A stretch of DNA of 64,000 nucleotides, taken from assembly GCA_023014365.1 (NCBI GenBank), contig JAEBUN010000002.1, forward strand, positions 124,001-188,000, given 5' to 3'. Below the pieces are notes generated by a model. It worked only from the letters and a program-made list of their open reading frames with translations. It was not told the DNA's origin and did no database searches. This stretch comes from Lepiota brunneoincarnata (Eukaryota; Basidiomycota; Agaricomycetes; Agaricales; Agaricaceae). The position numbers were made by a program, and so were the translations under genes. The first letter of the stretch is position 1; each line of letters starts with the position of its first letter. Shown here one piece after another: positions 36,709 through 49,559 of the stretch.

Positions 36709-38510
36709 TCACGATGACAAAGCCACCTTCCCCTCTAGCTCAAACTCAAAATCACCTTTCATACTCGACGCACACAAAGACCCACCCCCATTAATAAGAA
36801 CATTATCCACGCTCTTCAACTCTCTCGTCGTTCCACCACAATTATTCACAGACATCTCAAACACACTAGCCTCCAATGACCTAGTCAGCGCCTCAAACAA
36901 CTTTCTCGAATCCTCCGCACCAAAACCTCCAACAGTCATCGCCTTGATAAGCGCCTTGAACTTGGTGCTCACGACTTTCGGAACATCAGCCAACATCCGA
37001 TCGATCATAGCACCTAGCTCTTGTACATCCTGCTTGAAAGGACATAATAGTGGTGGCGATGGTCTCGGCGGGAGCGTGATCCTCAGATGTGAAGCAGGAG
37101 AAGAGGAAGGAGGCGGTGGTGGTAGTGGTGGTGGTCCAGCAGGGGGTTTTCGGTCATGAGCTGGAGGAGAACTGTCCTGTATCCGCCAAGCACGCGAAAA
37201 GTTCACAAAGTAGTATTTCACAGGATAAGTGGATCTGTCGAAAAGCTGTATTCCAGAAAGAGGCGCGGCGGGGTGTGATTGGTGGTGCTGATGGTGGTGG
37301 TGGTGGTGGTGCGGTTGAAAGTAGTCTTGTTGGCCGATACACGCTCTCAGAGGCGTTGGTAAGCGCTGGCCTTGCGCTAGGATGGAGGTTATCAGATTGA
37401 CGGTCGACTCATTACTCGAAAGCGGTGCGCTACTAAGGTCCACCATGTAAGAGTTCGGGTCGGAGCAGGCCATCCCCACAATCCGATGTTCGTGCAAGAA
37501 CGATAGACCTTCCAAGATCTGGTGGAAGAAATCGAGATACTGAGAAACAGTGGTCATCGGAGGCACATTATATTCGTTGAGGCGCTCCATGCACAGATAC
37601 AAATAATCCGACTTGGGGTCATGGTCGATCACTTGTAGGACATGTGGACTGGGGTTCCATGGGTCCTGGCGGGGACCTGAAGAATTGAGTTCCAGAAGGA
37701 GCGACAGCTCAGTGGAGTCCCGGGTTATTCGTTTAATCATGAGTGGGGGTGCGGCGGGTGGAGAGGAAGTGGAGGTTGAGAGGACAGGGTCGTATGTGAC
37801 CTGAGAGTCGGTGATTAATAGAGAGAAGATATGCCAGCCCGAGGACAGGGTAAAAAAACTCACAAAGTTCTGTGGGTCTAGCTGGTCAAAGGGATTCTCC
37901 TTGAGCAGTTCGTCAATGATGGTTTGATAGTCGCTAATACCTCTCCTATTAGAAACCAATGGAGCACGTTTGTAACAACCGGAAACGACCTACGTGAGAG
38001 ATGACGTCACAGAGGAGAGGGACTGTGAACGGGACGAACAGGACGATGAGCAGGCAGCGCCGGGGTGGTAGATAGTCCCATGTCCAAACTGTTGGTCGGA
38101 ATCCGAGGTGATGATAGTGTCAAAGGTTCTGTGCCGAGGAATGCGCTCGAGTGGATGGCCCGATTTTGGCAAAGACTTCAACATCTTCTAGCGTTGCATC
38201 ACTGTCTTCACCCTCAGAGTCTGCTTCCGAGGCAGAGTCTGGTGCCGGGACTGTAAGAGAGCCTGCGTTCAAAGTAATCCCTCTCATCCGACTCGTTACT
38301 CCCCGAAGTCGACGATAAGGCAGGGGATGCCATGGGGGAGGAGGGCGAGAGGATCTGCTGTGAAGTAGCAAGGAGGTCTGTGGGGGGTCGGAATCTGAGT
38401 TGCATCTTGGGAGATGTTGGTGGTCGGGAAGGAGAGAACATACCATGCGTAGGGGCAATTAGAGTAGTTGTTATAGTGCGGCGGTGGAGGAAAGATCGGA
38501 GAAGAGACAT
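36709..38510 (-). CDS. Protein-kinase-like pseudokinase
   Basis: The start MSLLRSFLHRRTITTTLIAP is at 38510, with an in-frame upstream Met at 38558. A Ser/Pro-rich N-terminus leads through one or two short introns into TRGISDYQTIIDELLKENPF. The kinase-like region has a lobe with YLYLCMERLNEYNVPPM and DFFHQILEGLSFLHEHRIVG. Where basidiomycete relatives have HRD and a following Asn, this protein has GMACSDPNSYMVD. Where they have DFG it has VKYYFVNFSRAW. LCPFKQDVQELGAMID matches the later helix. Loss of both the catalytic-loop Asp and the DFG Asp argues against phosphotransfer, so a scaffold or allosteric role is more likely. Splicing between 38115 and 38300 is ambiguous: a 49-nt intron leaves a shift, whereas a 111-nt intron restores the frame. 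Confidence 0.7.
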
Positions 38511-39788
38511 CCTGTTAAAGTTACTCCCCTCCAATTCTGCACTGGTTCCAGGTCTCACGTTGACCTTCCTCTCCAGCCCTCTCCCCTTTCACCCGCCCTT
38601 CCCCCTGTCCTATTTATCCCTACCCCCGCTTGCCCACAACGCCAACAACCCCATCACCGACACCCCAGACACCTAACCCCAGTAGTCCATCACTCCCGGA
38701 CCATGGTAAATATGGGTCTTGCCCCCCCCACCGCCAAGAATACCTCTATCCTATTCTAAGCAACTGGAGTCCCTGGCACGTGTTCCCTCTGCCGCCCGCC
38801 CCCCCGGAAGAGATGCGGAGCCCTCAGGTCGGGTCGAACAGCTTCTATAAACACCCACAAGAGTCCATGTTCATTTTTTTTTCTGATATTCTGTGAACAC
38901 GCTGGCCCCTTGATCTGAAGGCTCGAAAAGAACTTGATGCGTTCCCCTTGTACCATCCCCCCACCGTTCCTGATAAGCAAATTCAACCCCTAACGCCCAA
39001 TGTTGTCCTCCATACTCAGGTCTTGACAAATGAGCAGAGCAGTTCATGCCAAGACCAAGTCAACAGGCTATTTCGTCCAGAGGAGGATAAATTCATATCA
39101 AAAAAACAGCATTCGTTCTGCCAATACCCACAGGTTAATGAACAGCCCCTTTTTCCCCCCCTTCCTTTCCTATTCATCCCCGTCACGCCTCCTACATCAT
39201 GCCCCCCATCAATACCTACTCTCAGCGACCAAGGGACGCTGACTTGTGCCATCTAATATCCACCAACCCTTACCTCGCCTAAAGTTATATTTGAAATTTC
39301 ACGCCCGATGTCACAGGAGTACGCGGTGTAGAATTGGGCGCTTCTTCAGAATGCCCAGCTGATTGGTGCGAGCCACGACATCGCCGAGGGATGCCAAGGT
39401 GTCAAAGACGCTATTATATTTCTATCAATCATGCCAAGTTCGTTCGTAAATAATAGAAAGTAGCGCTGATTACTGGGATAACAAGCCCATAGTACGCGTA
39501 TGAAAAGAAGACAAAGTCAGTTAAGGGGGAAGAAAAGAACGTATGTCAAGAGAGGAAACTAGCGCCATCCAATGAACGTACGAGTGTTGCTACTCTTTAC
39601 AGTATATGATCAAGGGGTTCTGTGCTGGGTCCGTATATGCTAATAATAGCGATGCGAAGCGAGGGGTTAATCGAAAAGAGTGAGAAGAACCCCAGTAACC
39701 AAGTCCATATGTGTATAACGATGCATAAGGTTTATGAGAATAAGGGGAGCGAGAGCCGGTCGAGATAAAAAAAAGGGGAAAAGCAAGT
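38511..39788. other. Intergenic, no supportable gene
   Basis: Promoter of the pseudokinase gene on the left, 3' flank of the chitin synthase on the right. Pyrimidine-rich stretches but no recognisable gene. Confidence 0.45.
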
Positions 39789-42700
39789 CTATGATTCCGA
39801 AAGAATTTTGTCAATAGATTGGTTCAGGAATTCCTTTCTAGAAGTGAGATCTGCCCTGGGGAACCGAGACGCTATCGCCTCTCTTGTGGTTCTACAAAAG
39901 AATCAGTACTACTGTCCAAGTCACATGCGCTGATCACTTACTTTTTGGTAACAGTCATCAAATCCTGTGTACTCAGGTAGTTCCTCAAGGCTTGGAACAA
40001 ATCCTCATCTGTCGGGTTCTCACTCGTACTCGGTGTCGCGAACGGATTGACACTGGTTGCGAAAGAGAATGTCGAGATTGGACGCTGCTGTGGCATACCT
40101 CCCAACGGGTTACCTGACGGTGGAATCCCACCGAACCCACCACCCTGCGACCCGTGGAAGCTCCCGCTACCCATCACGTTCATGTTCATCCCTAGTGGCA
40201 TGCCATACATGCTTCCGGTATTCTGATACCCAAGGGTCGGCATTGCCATCGGCATCGTGTTGTGTCCATACTCAGATCCGGCGGCAGACCCGGGCCCTCC
40301 ACCGAATGGCATGAACGGAAGTTGTGGGAGACCGCCATTATACTGTGCCATTGCTGGTTGTCCGCCATGGTGAGAGACATTACTGTGTGAGACTTGGCTT
40401 CCACCAATGCGCAAGTTCGGATTGCTGCTGTTGTTGTAAGTCAAGTTGGTATCGCGGTAGTAATCTCCGGCATGCGATGCGTTGTTGTATGCGTGTGGGG
40501 ACTCCTCGCGTGATCGGCCCTCATGACGAGAACGGGACTTGCTATCATAACCTGTATCATCCGAGTGACGTGATCCCATCTCCCAAGCTTCGGCTTCGTA
40601 TTCTACATGGCTCCGCATCAGTCCTGAATCAGCTACATGCGGGAGATGGACACATACCGCCTAAACTTCTTGAGCGGAATCATCGACTCATCGAACTTCT
40701 CTTCCTCGCTTATCAGCACCTTCTTCTCCTTTCCTTCACCAACCACAACGCGGGTGTTGCCCCAGCTAAACTCATCCATGCACCAAAACGAGTAGACGGG
40801 GAGGAAGAAACTGTAGACAGGATATCTACAAACATCGCGTCAGATTATTTTCAAATCCGAAGGAGAAAAGTGAAAAATCGACGAACGAAAGGATATAAAC
40901 AACCATCCAACCGACGAGCATGAACTCTCGTTTCAGGATGAAGATGATCGCCTGCAGACCGTACACAACAGCCAGCATGATGATTGCAATGCGGGGGAAC
41001 GCTGCAGTCCTTGTACCAACCACGATAATGAGGTAAACGAGCTACAAAACGAGTTTTCAGCACGCTGTACTCTCAAAATCACAGGGGGCAAGTCACTCAC
41101 ATAGACGACAGTAGCAGGCAGAATCTATAATCCAAACATCGTACGTCAGCAAAACACAAAGATTCAAAGCGGATCCGACTCACGAGAGTACCCAACAAAT
41201 CAATAAACACGAAGAACCTCATCGAGAAGCAACAGAACCCAAACAACTCCGGTAGCAACACCAACTCGCAAAGGTTATGTACGGTTGAGTTGATCCATCG
41301 ACGCCGCTGGGAGAACAACACCCGCCACGATTCGGGAGCCACCGTATGTGCAATCGCGTCCGGACAAAATTTGGTTTTGAAAGTCGGGAAATGCTTCATT
41401 AACAATGTCGTCAAGAATCGATCTTCACCGAGTGAGAATAAGTTCTTCTTATGTAGTGTATCGACATTGGGCTCCGCGTATTCGTCAATGATACGGTTGG
41501 AAATGATGATAGGGCGACCCTTGTCGGCGGTACGAACACGGTAGAGCGAAAAACAACCAGGCAAACAGGTGACAGAACCGAAGAGGGACTCGAAGGCCTT
41601 GGACAAGTGATGCGATATATAGTACTCGTAGACCTGAATCATGGTCCACCACGAGCCTTCTTCGTTCTCAAGCTTGGTCTCCCCGCAGATCCCAATGATA
41701 CTCGAGTCATCCGCACATGAGGCAACGAGACGGTTCAATGAGGTCGGAGTAACCGACTACACAACCCCATCAGCATACATCACCTAGGGCAAAAAAGAAG
41801 GGAACACACCGTATCGGCGTCAACTGTAAAGATATACTCGTAGAATGCCGGATCAATCCCAATGACATTCCTCATCTGGTGGTAGACTTCCAACTCAAGC
41901 GGCGACATAGGAGCATCAAAATGGACGCGATTGAGATAGTGCAAGAGGAGAATTTGACTGTCTCGCTTGCCACGGTTACCGGGCTTTGAGCGTTCCGTTG
42001 GCTTGCCAACTTTGACGACGACCATATACCTAGAAACCCATTAGCATTTGCTCCGGTACAAAAAATAAAGCAGAAACGCACGGTACAACGTGTCCCTCAA
42101 ATTCGTACAATCCGGAGTAGACTTTGCCATAATTAATCGCTCTAGAACCCTCGCCGACCGACTTGAACATGAGCGGCTCAGGATCAAGTTTCGGGTCCAC
42201 TCCAAGAATATCCAACACGATTCTGGGCGTTGTCCGATCGTTCCCACTACCTATAATGTTTCCATCACAGATAATGAAAATGAGTTTGCGCTTATCGTCG
42301 TAGTTGAGAGCGGCAAGCGTGTCGATAGTACGCCGGAGGGAGTCCTCGCCTTCAGTATAACAAGGGACCTGGCAAAGCACAAACTTGTCTTGCAATTCTG
42401 GCGAACGCTTAGGACCGAGTTGGAGAGCGGCCAGGACTACGCGAAAATCAAGCCATTATCTCGAGAACAAACGAAGGGACACTCACATTTAAGGCCCATA
42501 GAGCCCATGAGAATACCGGACGCAATCAACAACATATAGTTTTGCGTTTGACACCTCGCCGTTTTCCTAAAGTCGGTATCACCAGCATAAAACGCGTTCT
42601 TCAAACAGTTCACATGCTGCGCCTTCTTAATCGGTTCCATAGCGTTCAAGACCTTGTTCAACTGCTCCGTCACATCTTGACCCGAACGCTGCCTGAAGAC

Positions 42701-45700
42701 ATCTGAAACCTCCGTGTCCAGGAACGCGTACTGAGGTGCAGCGGAGTTGAGTTGTACAGTATTGACGTAGTCCGTAAGATCGTAGAGGCCATGCTCCCAG
42801 ACAGCCCAAACCCTGAGGAAGGGTAATATTTAGTTAGTTTGACACACAAACCGAAACGAGGGCGTACTTTGCCATGGTCTCATCAGCAGCATAAGCCTTG
42901 ATGACCTTATTCTCCCAGACCAATGGACCCTTCTTGAAGCTCCTCATCCTGGGCAGGAACTGCGCGGTATACCAATCGTCTTTGTTCAACGCTGGGCTTG
43001 GGCCGTTTGCGGCTCTGGAACTCTTGTGTATTGCCAACGGAGCCTCGTTTGTGTTGTTTTTGGGAGTAAGCGCAATATTCCAGTCTTCGACCAAATCGGG
43101 GCATGCGAGGGGGAGGGGCGGGGGGAATAACAGTGTGAGGTCCTTGCCTGCGAGCACGTCGAGAGAATCCCGGCCATTACTCGGCAAGTTGGGAATGTCG
43201 GAATGATCGCCAAAGACGAAGTTTGTGACATCGTAGACGGTACCTTGCACGGCGACCCAATAATCATTGTCACCCTGGTGACCCGCAAGCTCGCTGACTG
43301 ACCATGCCTTATCGAATCCAGGACACAACAACCTGCCGAATTCGATGATATAGAAGATGACCGTGGCGTTGAGCAAGAAAATGAGCCAGAAAATGGTGAC
43401 CTTTTCCCTCCACGCCAACTGCACATCGGGACGTTTCATCCTCCCCAAATACTTCAGCAAGAACGTTGGTATCCACCACGTCGTCGTCCACACAATCCAC
43501 AACCACCATCGACGACTTCTAGTTGTAGGCACCTCCTCTACAGCGTTCGGCGCTTCTTTAACCACCATCTCCTTCGCACCTCCGCCGAAGGGAGGTGAGC
43601 CTCCAGGGCCGCCACTGCCAGGACCACCAGGGTGCTTCTTATCCCAGTCCGACCACGCGCCACCATCATCGGTACCATTGAAGCTCTTGTTGGCGATATT
43701 CGGCGTTGCTAGCCCACCACCGCCATACCCAGCATTCGTCCCCGCATCCACCCCTATATTCCCATGCAATAGATTATCTGCGCTCTCTGATCCAAAGTAC
43801 CCACTTGGCGCAGCCAATCCTCCCTCAGGATGAGTGTACTCCGTACCAGCATCATCCACACCAACGTCCTCTTCTTCCACTTCTCCCGAATTCTTATGCT
43901 CCTTCTCCGCCGCTCTCACCCCGTCCTCAACCATCTTCCACGCCGAATATGTCAACCATATGCCTCTATGTCCCAACACGTAATCCGCCCCCTCATTCCA
44001 TCCATTCGCCCGTGCACACTGTGCGATCCTCTCCTCATCGGAACCGCGCATCGTTGGCACATACCGGTCACAGAAAGCGCTAACATCGAAATCGACAGTA
44101 TACTCGATACTGCGACGAGCAACGAGGTCAGGAAGTAGCAGCGAGCGGATTTGATGCTTGACACGTCGCCGATCGAAAGAATTGGGTGAACTCGAGTCAT
44201 TGGGTCGGATGCAGGAAATTGTCCAAAGACGAGTTCGATTGAGGCCAGCGAATATTTCGGAAAGCGTAAAGTTGAGCTGAGCAGTGACGGGGTAAGTCTT
44301 GCTAGGATCCAAGCGGGGATGCTCGTCTGCCGCCGTGGGAACTGTTCCGTTGATGGAGAGAATCGGCGTGGGTTGGCGAAGAGGTCGTGAAGAAACTTGT
44401 GCTTGGACGACGATGTTCTCATCCTTGCTATGTCTCTCCGCAGCCAAACTGGGACCAGAAAGTAGCTTGGAGACGAAGGGGTCATTGGAGCCACGAAGGA
44501 GGGTGACGTGCGTGGAATCGAGCAAATCGGCATCCTTCTCGATGAATCCCTTGATGTCATAGGAGGCGGACCCTGCGTAGTGATTGATTCCGAACAAGAA
44601 CCGATCTTGTGCTCCACCGACGCTTGGGCTCGCAATGTACGACGCATGGACACCGAATTTGGAAGCGAGTTCCTGAAGGAGGTCCTCGTCTCTATGGTCA
44701 CCACTCTTGCCCAACTTGAATGACGTGCAAGCTTTGTTGACGAGTCCAAGGAGGCCACCGGGTTTCCTTTGAGCCCTTTCGTTGAGTTGGGCACCACGGA
44801 GGAGCTCAACACAAGCGCCATTGTCCATGGTGGAGATGTTAGGCAACGTGATGCCATCACCGGCAATCTGACCGTTGTACCCGATATCCTCAAATGAATA
44901 GCGTAGGATGTATGAATGAAGTAGTTCGTCGTTGAAATTGATAACAAACTCCTCAAACCCGTTTTGCCCGTAAGCAGAGATAAGAGGGGCGGCGCCGGTG
45001 AGGGCGACTGACGTTGTGCCGGAAGGACCCCGGGTCTGGTAACCGGGCTGGTCAAGAAGGACGATTTGGGTAGGTGGGGGTGGATCCTTCGCGCTTGGAG
45101 CGAGGCGGTGATTTGCGGTTTCGACTACAAAGGCAAACAGAATTGCGTACAAATCTCGCACGCAGTGGTCACGTTGTGCAGCTGCTTGCTCCGCACTGAG
45201 AAGGACCGTGTAAAGTTCTTTCCGGACGTAACTTGTCTTGTTGGTAAGCACCTGTGTGAGATCATCCGGTGAGACGCCGAGAAGTCGTGCAGCCTGTTCA
45301 AGGACGAGAGGGTTCACAACATAAGCGGCGACATCCTTTGCATCGGGGTCAGCGAATTGAATGTTGCCTAGGAGAAGGATGGCAACAAGAAGGCTAAAAA
45401 TAGAAGCCATGTGCTTTTGCTTGAAGCCGAGAGTGCGCATCGCCGCACGGAGGTCTCCCATACCGATAGAATCATCGCTAAAAGGCCCAGATGGGAGGCG
45501 GTAGCACCCGGAAGATGCGAGCAGGGCATATTCGGAAGGATCCTCGAGGTTGAGGGCATCTCGTTCTTGGGGTGTGGAGCCTACGAGTAGCTGATAGAAA
45601 ACGTGATATGTACGTTCTTCATGTGTCAGACGGTTGAGGCGAGATTTGTCAAGGCCGTAGGTTAAAATCTTGGCTGAGCTTATGCGTCCCCTCTCGTTGA

Positions 45701-46326
45701 AATGCAGCTCGAGATATCGGCCGTGCCGGGAGGCATTGGGGTTCATGAGGGTTTTTGCATTTCCAAATGAGTCGAGAAGGGCGCCAAGGGCCTGTATTTG
45801 TTCGGCAACCTTTTTTTCCTTCTTCGAGTGGGCAGACAGCCTGAGGATTTGGTTGATCAAGAGACGTAGGCTGGAAGATTTTCCTGAGCCGGTGATGCCT
45901 CTGTGGGAAGAACGGAGTGAACGGGGATCTTTTGCCGACGGGCACAGGAAGTTGCACACACCTCGTTATAACCGCTTGGGACTCTTGCCGCCGTCGCATC
46001 AATAGGTAGACCTTTGCGGCTTGTTCGTAGAGGTGGGGCTGGAGCGGCCGGGGTGAGTCAACCATGGGGAGGCTGGTGTCTTTGTAGCAACGTTCTTCGT
46101 ACTCGCGTGCGCTGACATCGTTGACATTTGCAAGGGTTTTGTAAGGATTGACAACGACCAAGTTGGATGTGCCGATGCGGGTGTAGGGGAGGTCAGCCCG
46201 AAAGCGTGCTTGGAGGACTTGGAGGAGGGTGTCGTCGGAGGGGTAGATGGTGGCAGATGCAGAAGAAGAGACGAGGTCGACGAGGTCACCAGATGCGATG
46301 GCCTGGGTAGCGTTGTTGGAGGCCAT
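39789..46326 (-). CDS. Chitin synthase with myosin-like head (class V/VII type)
   Basis: Plasma-membrane glycosyltransferase that polymerises UDP-GlcNAc into chitin and exports it. Starts [20 protein letters not shown]. Order: myosin-like motor over the first ~750 residues with a P-loop completed across intron 1 ([11 protein letters not shown]; canonical GESGSGKT); two membrane helices ([38 protein letters not shown]); a cytochrome-b5-like segment ([20 protein letters not shown]); then the GT2 core with [43 protein letters not shown] and [12 protein letters not shown]; further helices; a Gly/Pro/Met-rich tail; and a DEK-C-like end ([15 protein letters not shown] ... [20 protein letters not shown]). 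About ten introns. The end, ILSES, uses the stop at 39789-39791. No frame break in over 6 kb. The divergent neighbour is beta'-COP. Confidence 0.93.
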
Positions 46327-46480
46327 GGCCTGCTAGGGGTAACTAAGTGTCCCTATAGGCTGGCAGGAGGGGAGAAACGATGATGGGCTGACCAAACACA
46401 GGAATGCTGGCCATAACAGTTGCTCACGTGATCTCTATCTATTACACGTATTTCTCTAATCACACCTCTGAAAATCTACC
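46327..46480. promoter_or_regulatory. 154-bp bidirectional promoter between chitin synthase and beta'-COP
   Basis: The two start codons face away from each other with only 154 bp between. It contains the perfect 8-bp palindrome TCACGTGA at 46424-46431 (CACGTG E-box core, bound in fungi by bHLH factors of the Cbf1/Pho4/SREBP type). No clear TATA box. Shared control of two secretory-pathway genes is an inference from layout. Confidence 0.6.
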
Positions 46481-49400
46481 ATGCTCGTCGACGTCAATGT
46501 ATGTCCCCTTTTATTTCACAGAACATAATATCAGTATTGAATTCCCCAGCGAAAACTCCTTGCACGTTCAGAGCGCGTCAAGGGCGTCGACTTTCACCCT
46601 ACAGAGCCCTGGCTCCTGGCCGCTCTCTACAATGGCTCTGTCAACATCTACAACCTCGAGACCAGTGCAGTCATCAAGACCTTCGAGGTTGCAGAGGTTC
46701 CTGTCCGCTGTGTTAAATTCATCGCACGCAAAAACTGGTTTGTGGCCGGCTCCGACGACTACCAACTTCGTGTCTTCAACTACAACACCCATGAAAAAGT
46801 GGTAGCCTTCGAGGCTCACCCAGACTACATCCGATGCCTGACCGTCCATCCTACCGCCTCGGTGGTGCTTACTGGCAGTGACGATATGACCATCAAAGCC
46901 TGGGACTGGGAGAAGCAGTGGCGAAATATCCAGGTACGCAACAACCGGCCCTACTCGAATTACCACTGATTAGTCTATGCAGACATACGAAGGCCATACG
47001 CACTATATCATGAACATCGTCTTCAACCCAAAAGACTCTAACACATTCGCTTCCGCATGCCTCGACAGGACCGTCAAAATGTGGTCCATCGGCTCTCCAA
47101 TAGCCAACTTTACCATGGAGGCACACGACAAAGGGGTCAACTACGTCGACTTTTACCCCGGCGCAGACAAACCCTATCTCGTCACTACCGGCGATGACAA
47201 GACCGTCAAGGTCTGGGACTATCTTTCCAAGAGCTGTGTCCAGACGATGGAGGGCCACACTAACAACGTCTCCTTTGCTGTTTTCCACCCCAACCTCCCT
47301 ATCATTATCAGCGGCAGCGAAGACGGCACATTCAAGATCTGGAATAGCGGTACATACCGTATCGAGCACACCCTCAGCTACTCCCTTGAGCGTGCATGGT
47401 GCATTGCACTTCGCAAAGACACTAACGAAGTTGCCGTCGGCTTCGACGAGGGCGTTGTCGCCATTAATGTACGTCCCCCTACCCACTATTAACCCAAAAC
47501 TGATAAATAATCCTCAGCTCGGTCGCGATGAACCCACCTTCAGTATGGACCCCTCCGGCAAACTTATCTATACCCGCAACCACGAGGTCCTCTCCGGAAA
47601 TCTCCAAACCCTCACCTCAGACGATATTTCACTCTCCGACGGCGCACGCATCCCGCTTGTCACCAAGGAAATTGGTTCCACCGAAATCTTCGCTACCTCC
47701 ATTCTCCACTCTTCCAACGGACGCTTCGTTACCGTGGTTGGCGACGGTGAATATATCACCTACACTGCTCTTGCATGGCGGAACAAGTCATTCGGTAATG
47801 GTATTTCATTCGCTTGGGCACCTGACAGCAACACGTACGCCGTGTTGGAAAGCAAGGTCAAGCTCAAGGTGTTCAAAAATTTCAAGGAGAGGGGTGGTAT
47901 TGGGATGAAAGGCGCTGGGAGCTTTGCGATGGACGGTTTACACGGCGGTCCACTTTTGGCCGCCCGTGGTGCTGGCTATGTGATATTCTGGGACTGGGAG
48001 ACAGGAGAAATCGTCAGACGGATTGATGTCGATGCTAAGAATGTGAGCCCTTCCAGCTCTTTCTCACCCTCCCTTTCAAACATCAGCACAGGTCTACTGG
48101 TCAACAACGGGTACACTCGTAGCGATCACCTCTGACGACTCCTTCTACGTCCTCCGCTTCGACAGAGACGCATACCAAGACAAGGTTGACGAAGGCGCAG
48201 AGATCACGGATGAGGGTATCACAGAGGCTTTTGAAATCGTCGCAGAAATGAACGACAGGTGCTCTCTTTCCCAGCATCTCTCCATTCCTCTAGTTAATCC
48301 CCTCCCCTTCAGCGTGCAAACCGGAAAATGGATCGGCGACTGCTTCATCTACACAACAAGTAACCGCCTCTCGTATTTTATCGGCACCGAGTCCTACACC
48401 ATCAGTCCCTTCGACAGGTCAGTTTACCCCGCTTTCAAGCTGGTTTTCCCCATTCAATATAACCCATCTACAGTCGCCTATATCTTCTTGGCTACATTCC
48501 TGCCCACAACCGTGTCTACCTCGTGGATAAGGACATAAAACTCCACGGCTATGCCCTCTCGCTCACCGTCGTCGAGTACCAAACCGCCATTCTCCGGGGC
48601 GACCACGACGCAGCTGCAGAACTACTTCCTTCAATACCCAAGGACCAACTCAACAAAGTTGCACGTTTTCTCGAGGGTCGCGGTACGCCCATCAATTTTT
48701 ACCCCCTTAATATAACACAATAAAACAAAGTCAAACTGACATCATAACCGAAATTAGATCTCAAGGAACTTGCGATCCAGATAACGACGGACCCAGATCA
48801 TAAATTCGATCTTGCACTCTCACTGGACGACCTTGACGCTGCCCTCGATATTGTCCGAACTGTACCTGAGAACGAGGCAGACCTTAAATGGAAAGCGCTC
48901 GGTGATCGGGCGCTTAGCGTGTGGCGATTTGATCTGGCGAAACAGTGTTTTGAAAAGGCTGGGGATTTGGGTAGTTTGTTGTTGATTGTGTTGAGTGTGG
49001 GTGATCGCGAGGGTGTAATGGGTGTCGTAGAAAAAGCTAGTAAGTTCCTACCCACCCTTCACCAAGTCCGATACTGGGTTGTTCATTATGATTGGATTTA
49101 TAGTTGAGAAGGGCCAAAACAACCTCGCTTTCGCAGCTCTACTGCAACTTGGGGAGCCTGATAAGTGCGTTGATCTGTTGACCAAAACAGGCCGAGCACC
49201 AGAAGCAGCGCTGTTCGCACGGACGTATGCCCCAAGGTCCGTACTTTCTTCTTACCTTTTTTACTAAAGTTGACTTCCTCTCACAAACCAACAGCAAAGC
49301 TACGGATGCGGTTCAAGCGTGGACATCAGAGCTTAAATCGAAAGGACGATCCAAGCTCGCGGCTTGTATCGCCGATCCTTCAACGAACCCCGAGTTGTTT

Positions 49401-49559
49401 GAGGAAGGTTGGAAGGAAGCACTGAAGAAGGGTTCGGCAGGAGTGAAGGAGGGGGTGTTGGTTGATGTGAGCGGTTCGGCTGAGGAGGAGGACGAGGATG
49501 ATGACGATGATGACGATGATGATGAAGAGGAGGAGGATGAAGAGGAGGATGACGAGTGA
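46481..49559 (+). CDS. SEC27: Coatomer subunit beta' (COPI, WD40)
   Basis: Component of the COPI coat that carries cargo from Golgi to ER and within the Golgi, recognising dilysine motifs through its WD40 propeller. Exon 1 (46481-46498) encodes MLVDVN; exon 2 begins at 46550 with [22 protein letters not shown] repeats follow: [92 protein letters not shown] and [20 protein letters not shown]. After these come the second propeller ([20 protein letters not shown]) and the alpha-solenoid ([36 protein letters not shown]). The C-terminus is an Asp/Glu run (about 24 residues) instead of the longer tail of some orthologues. About nine short introns, no frame break. Starts 154 bp from the divergent chitin synthase. 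Confidence 0.95.
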
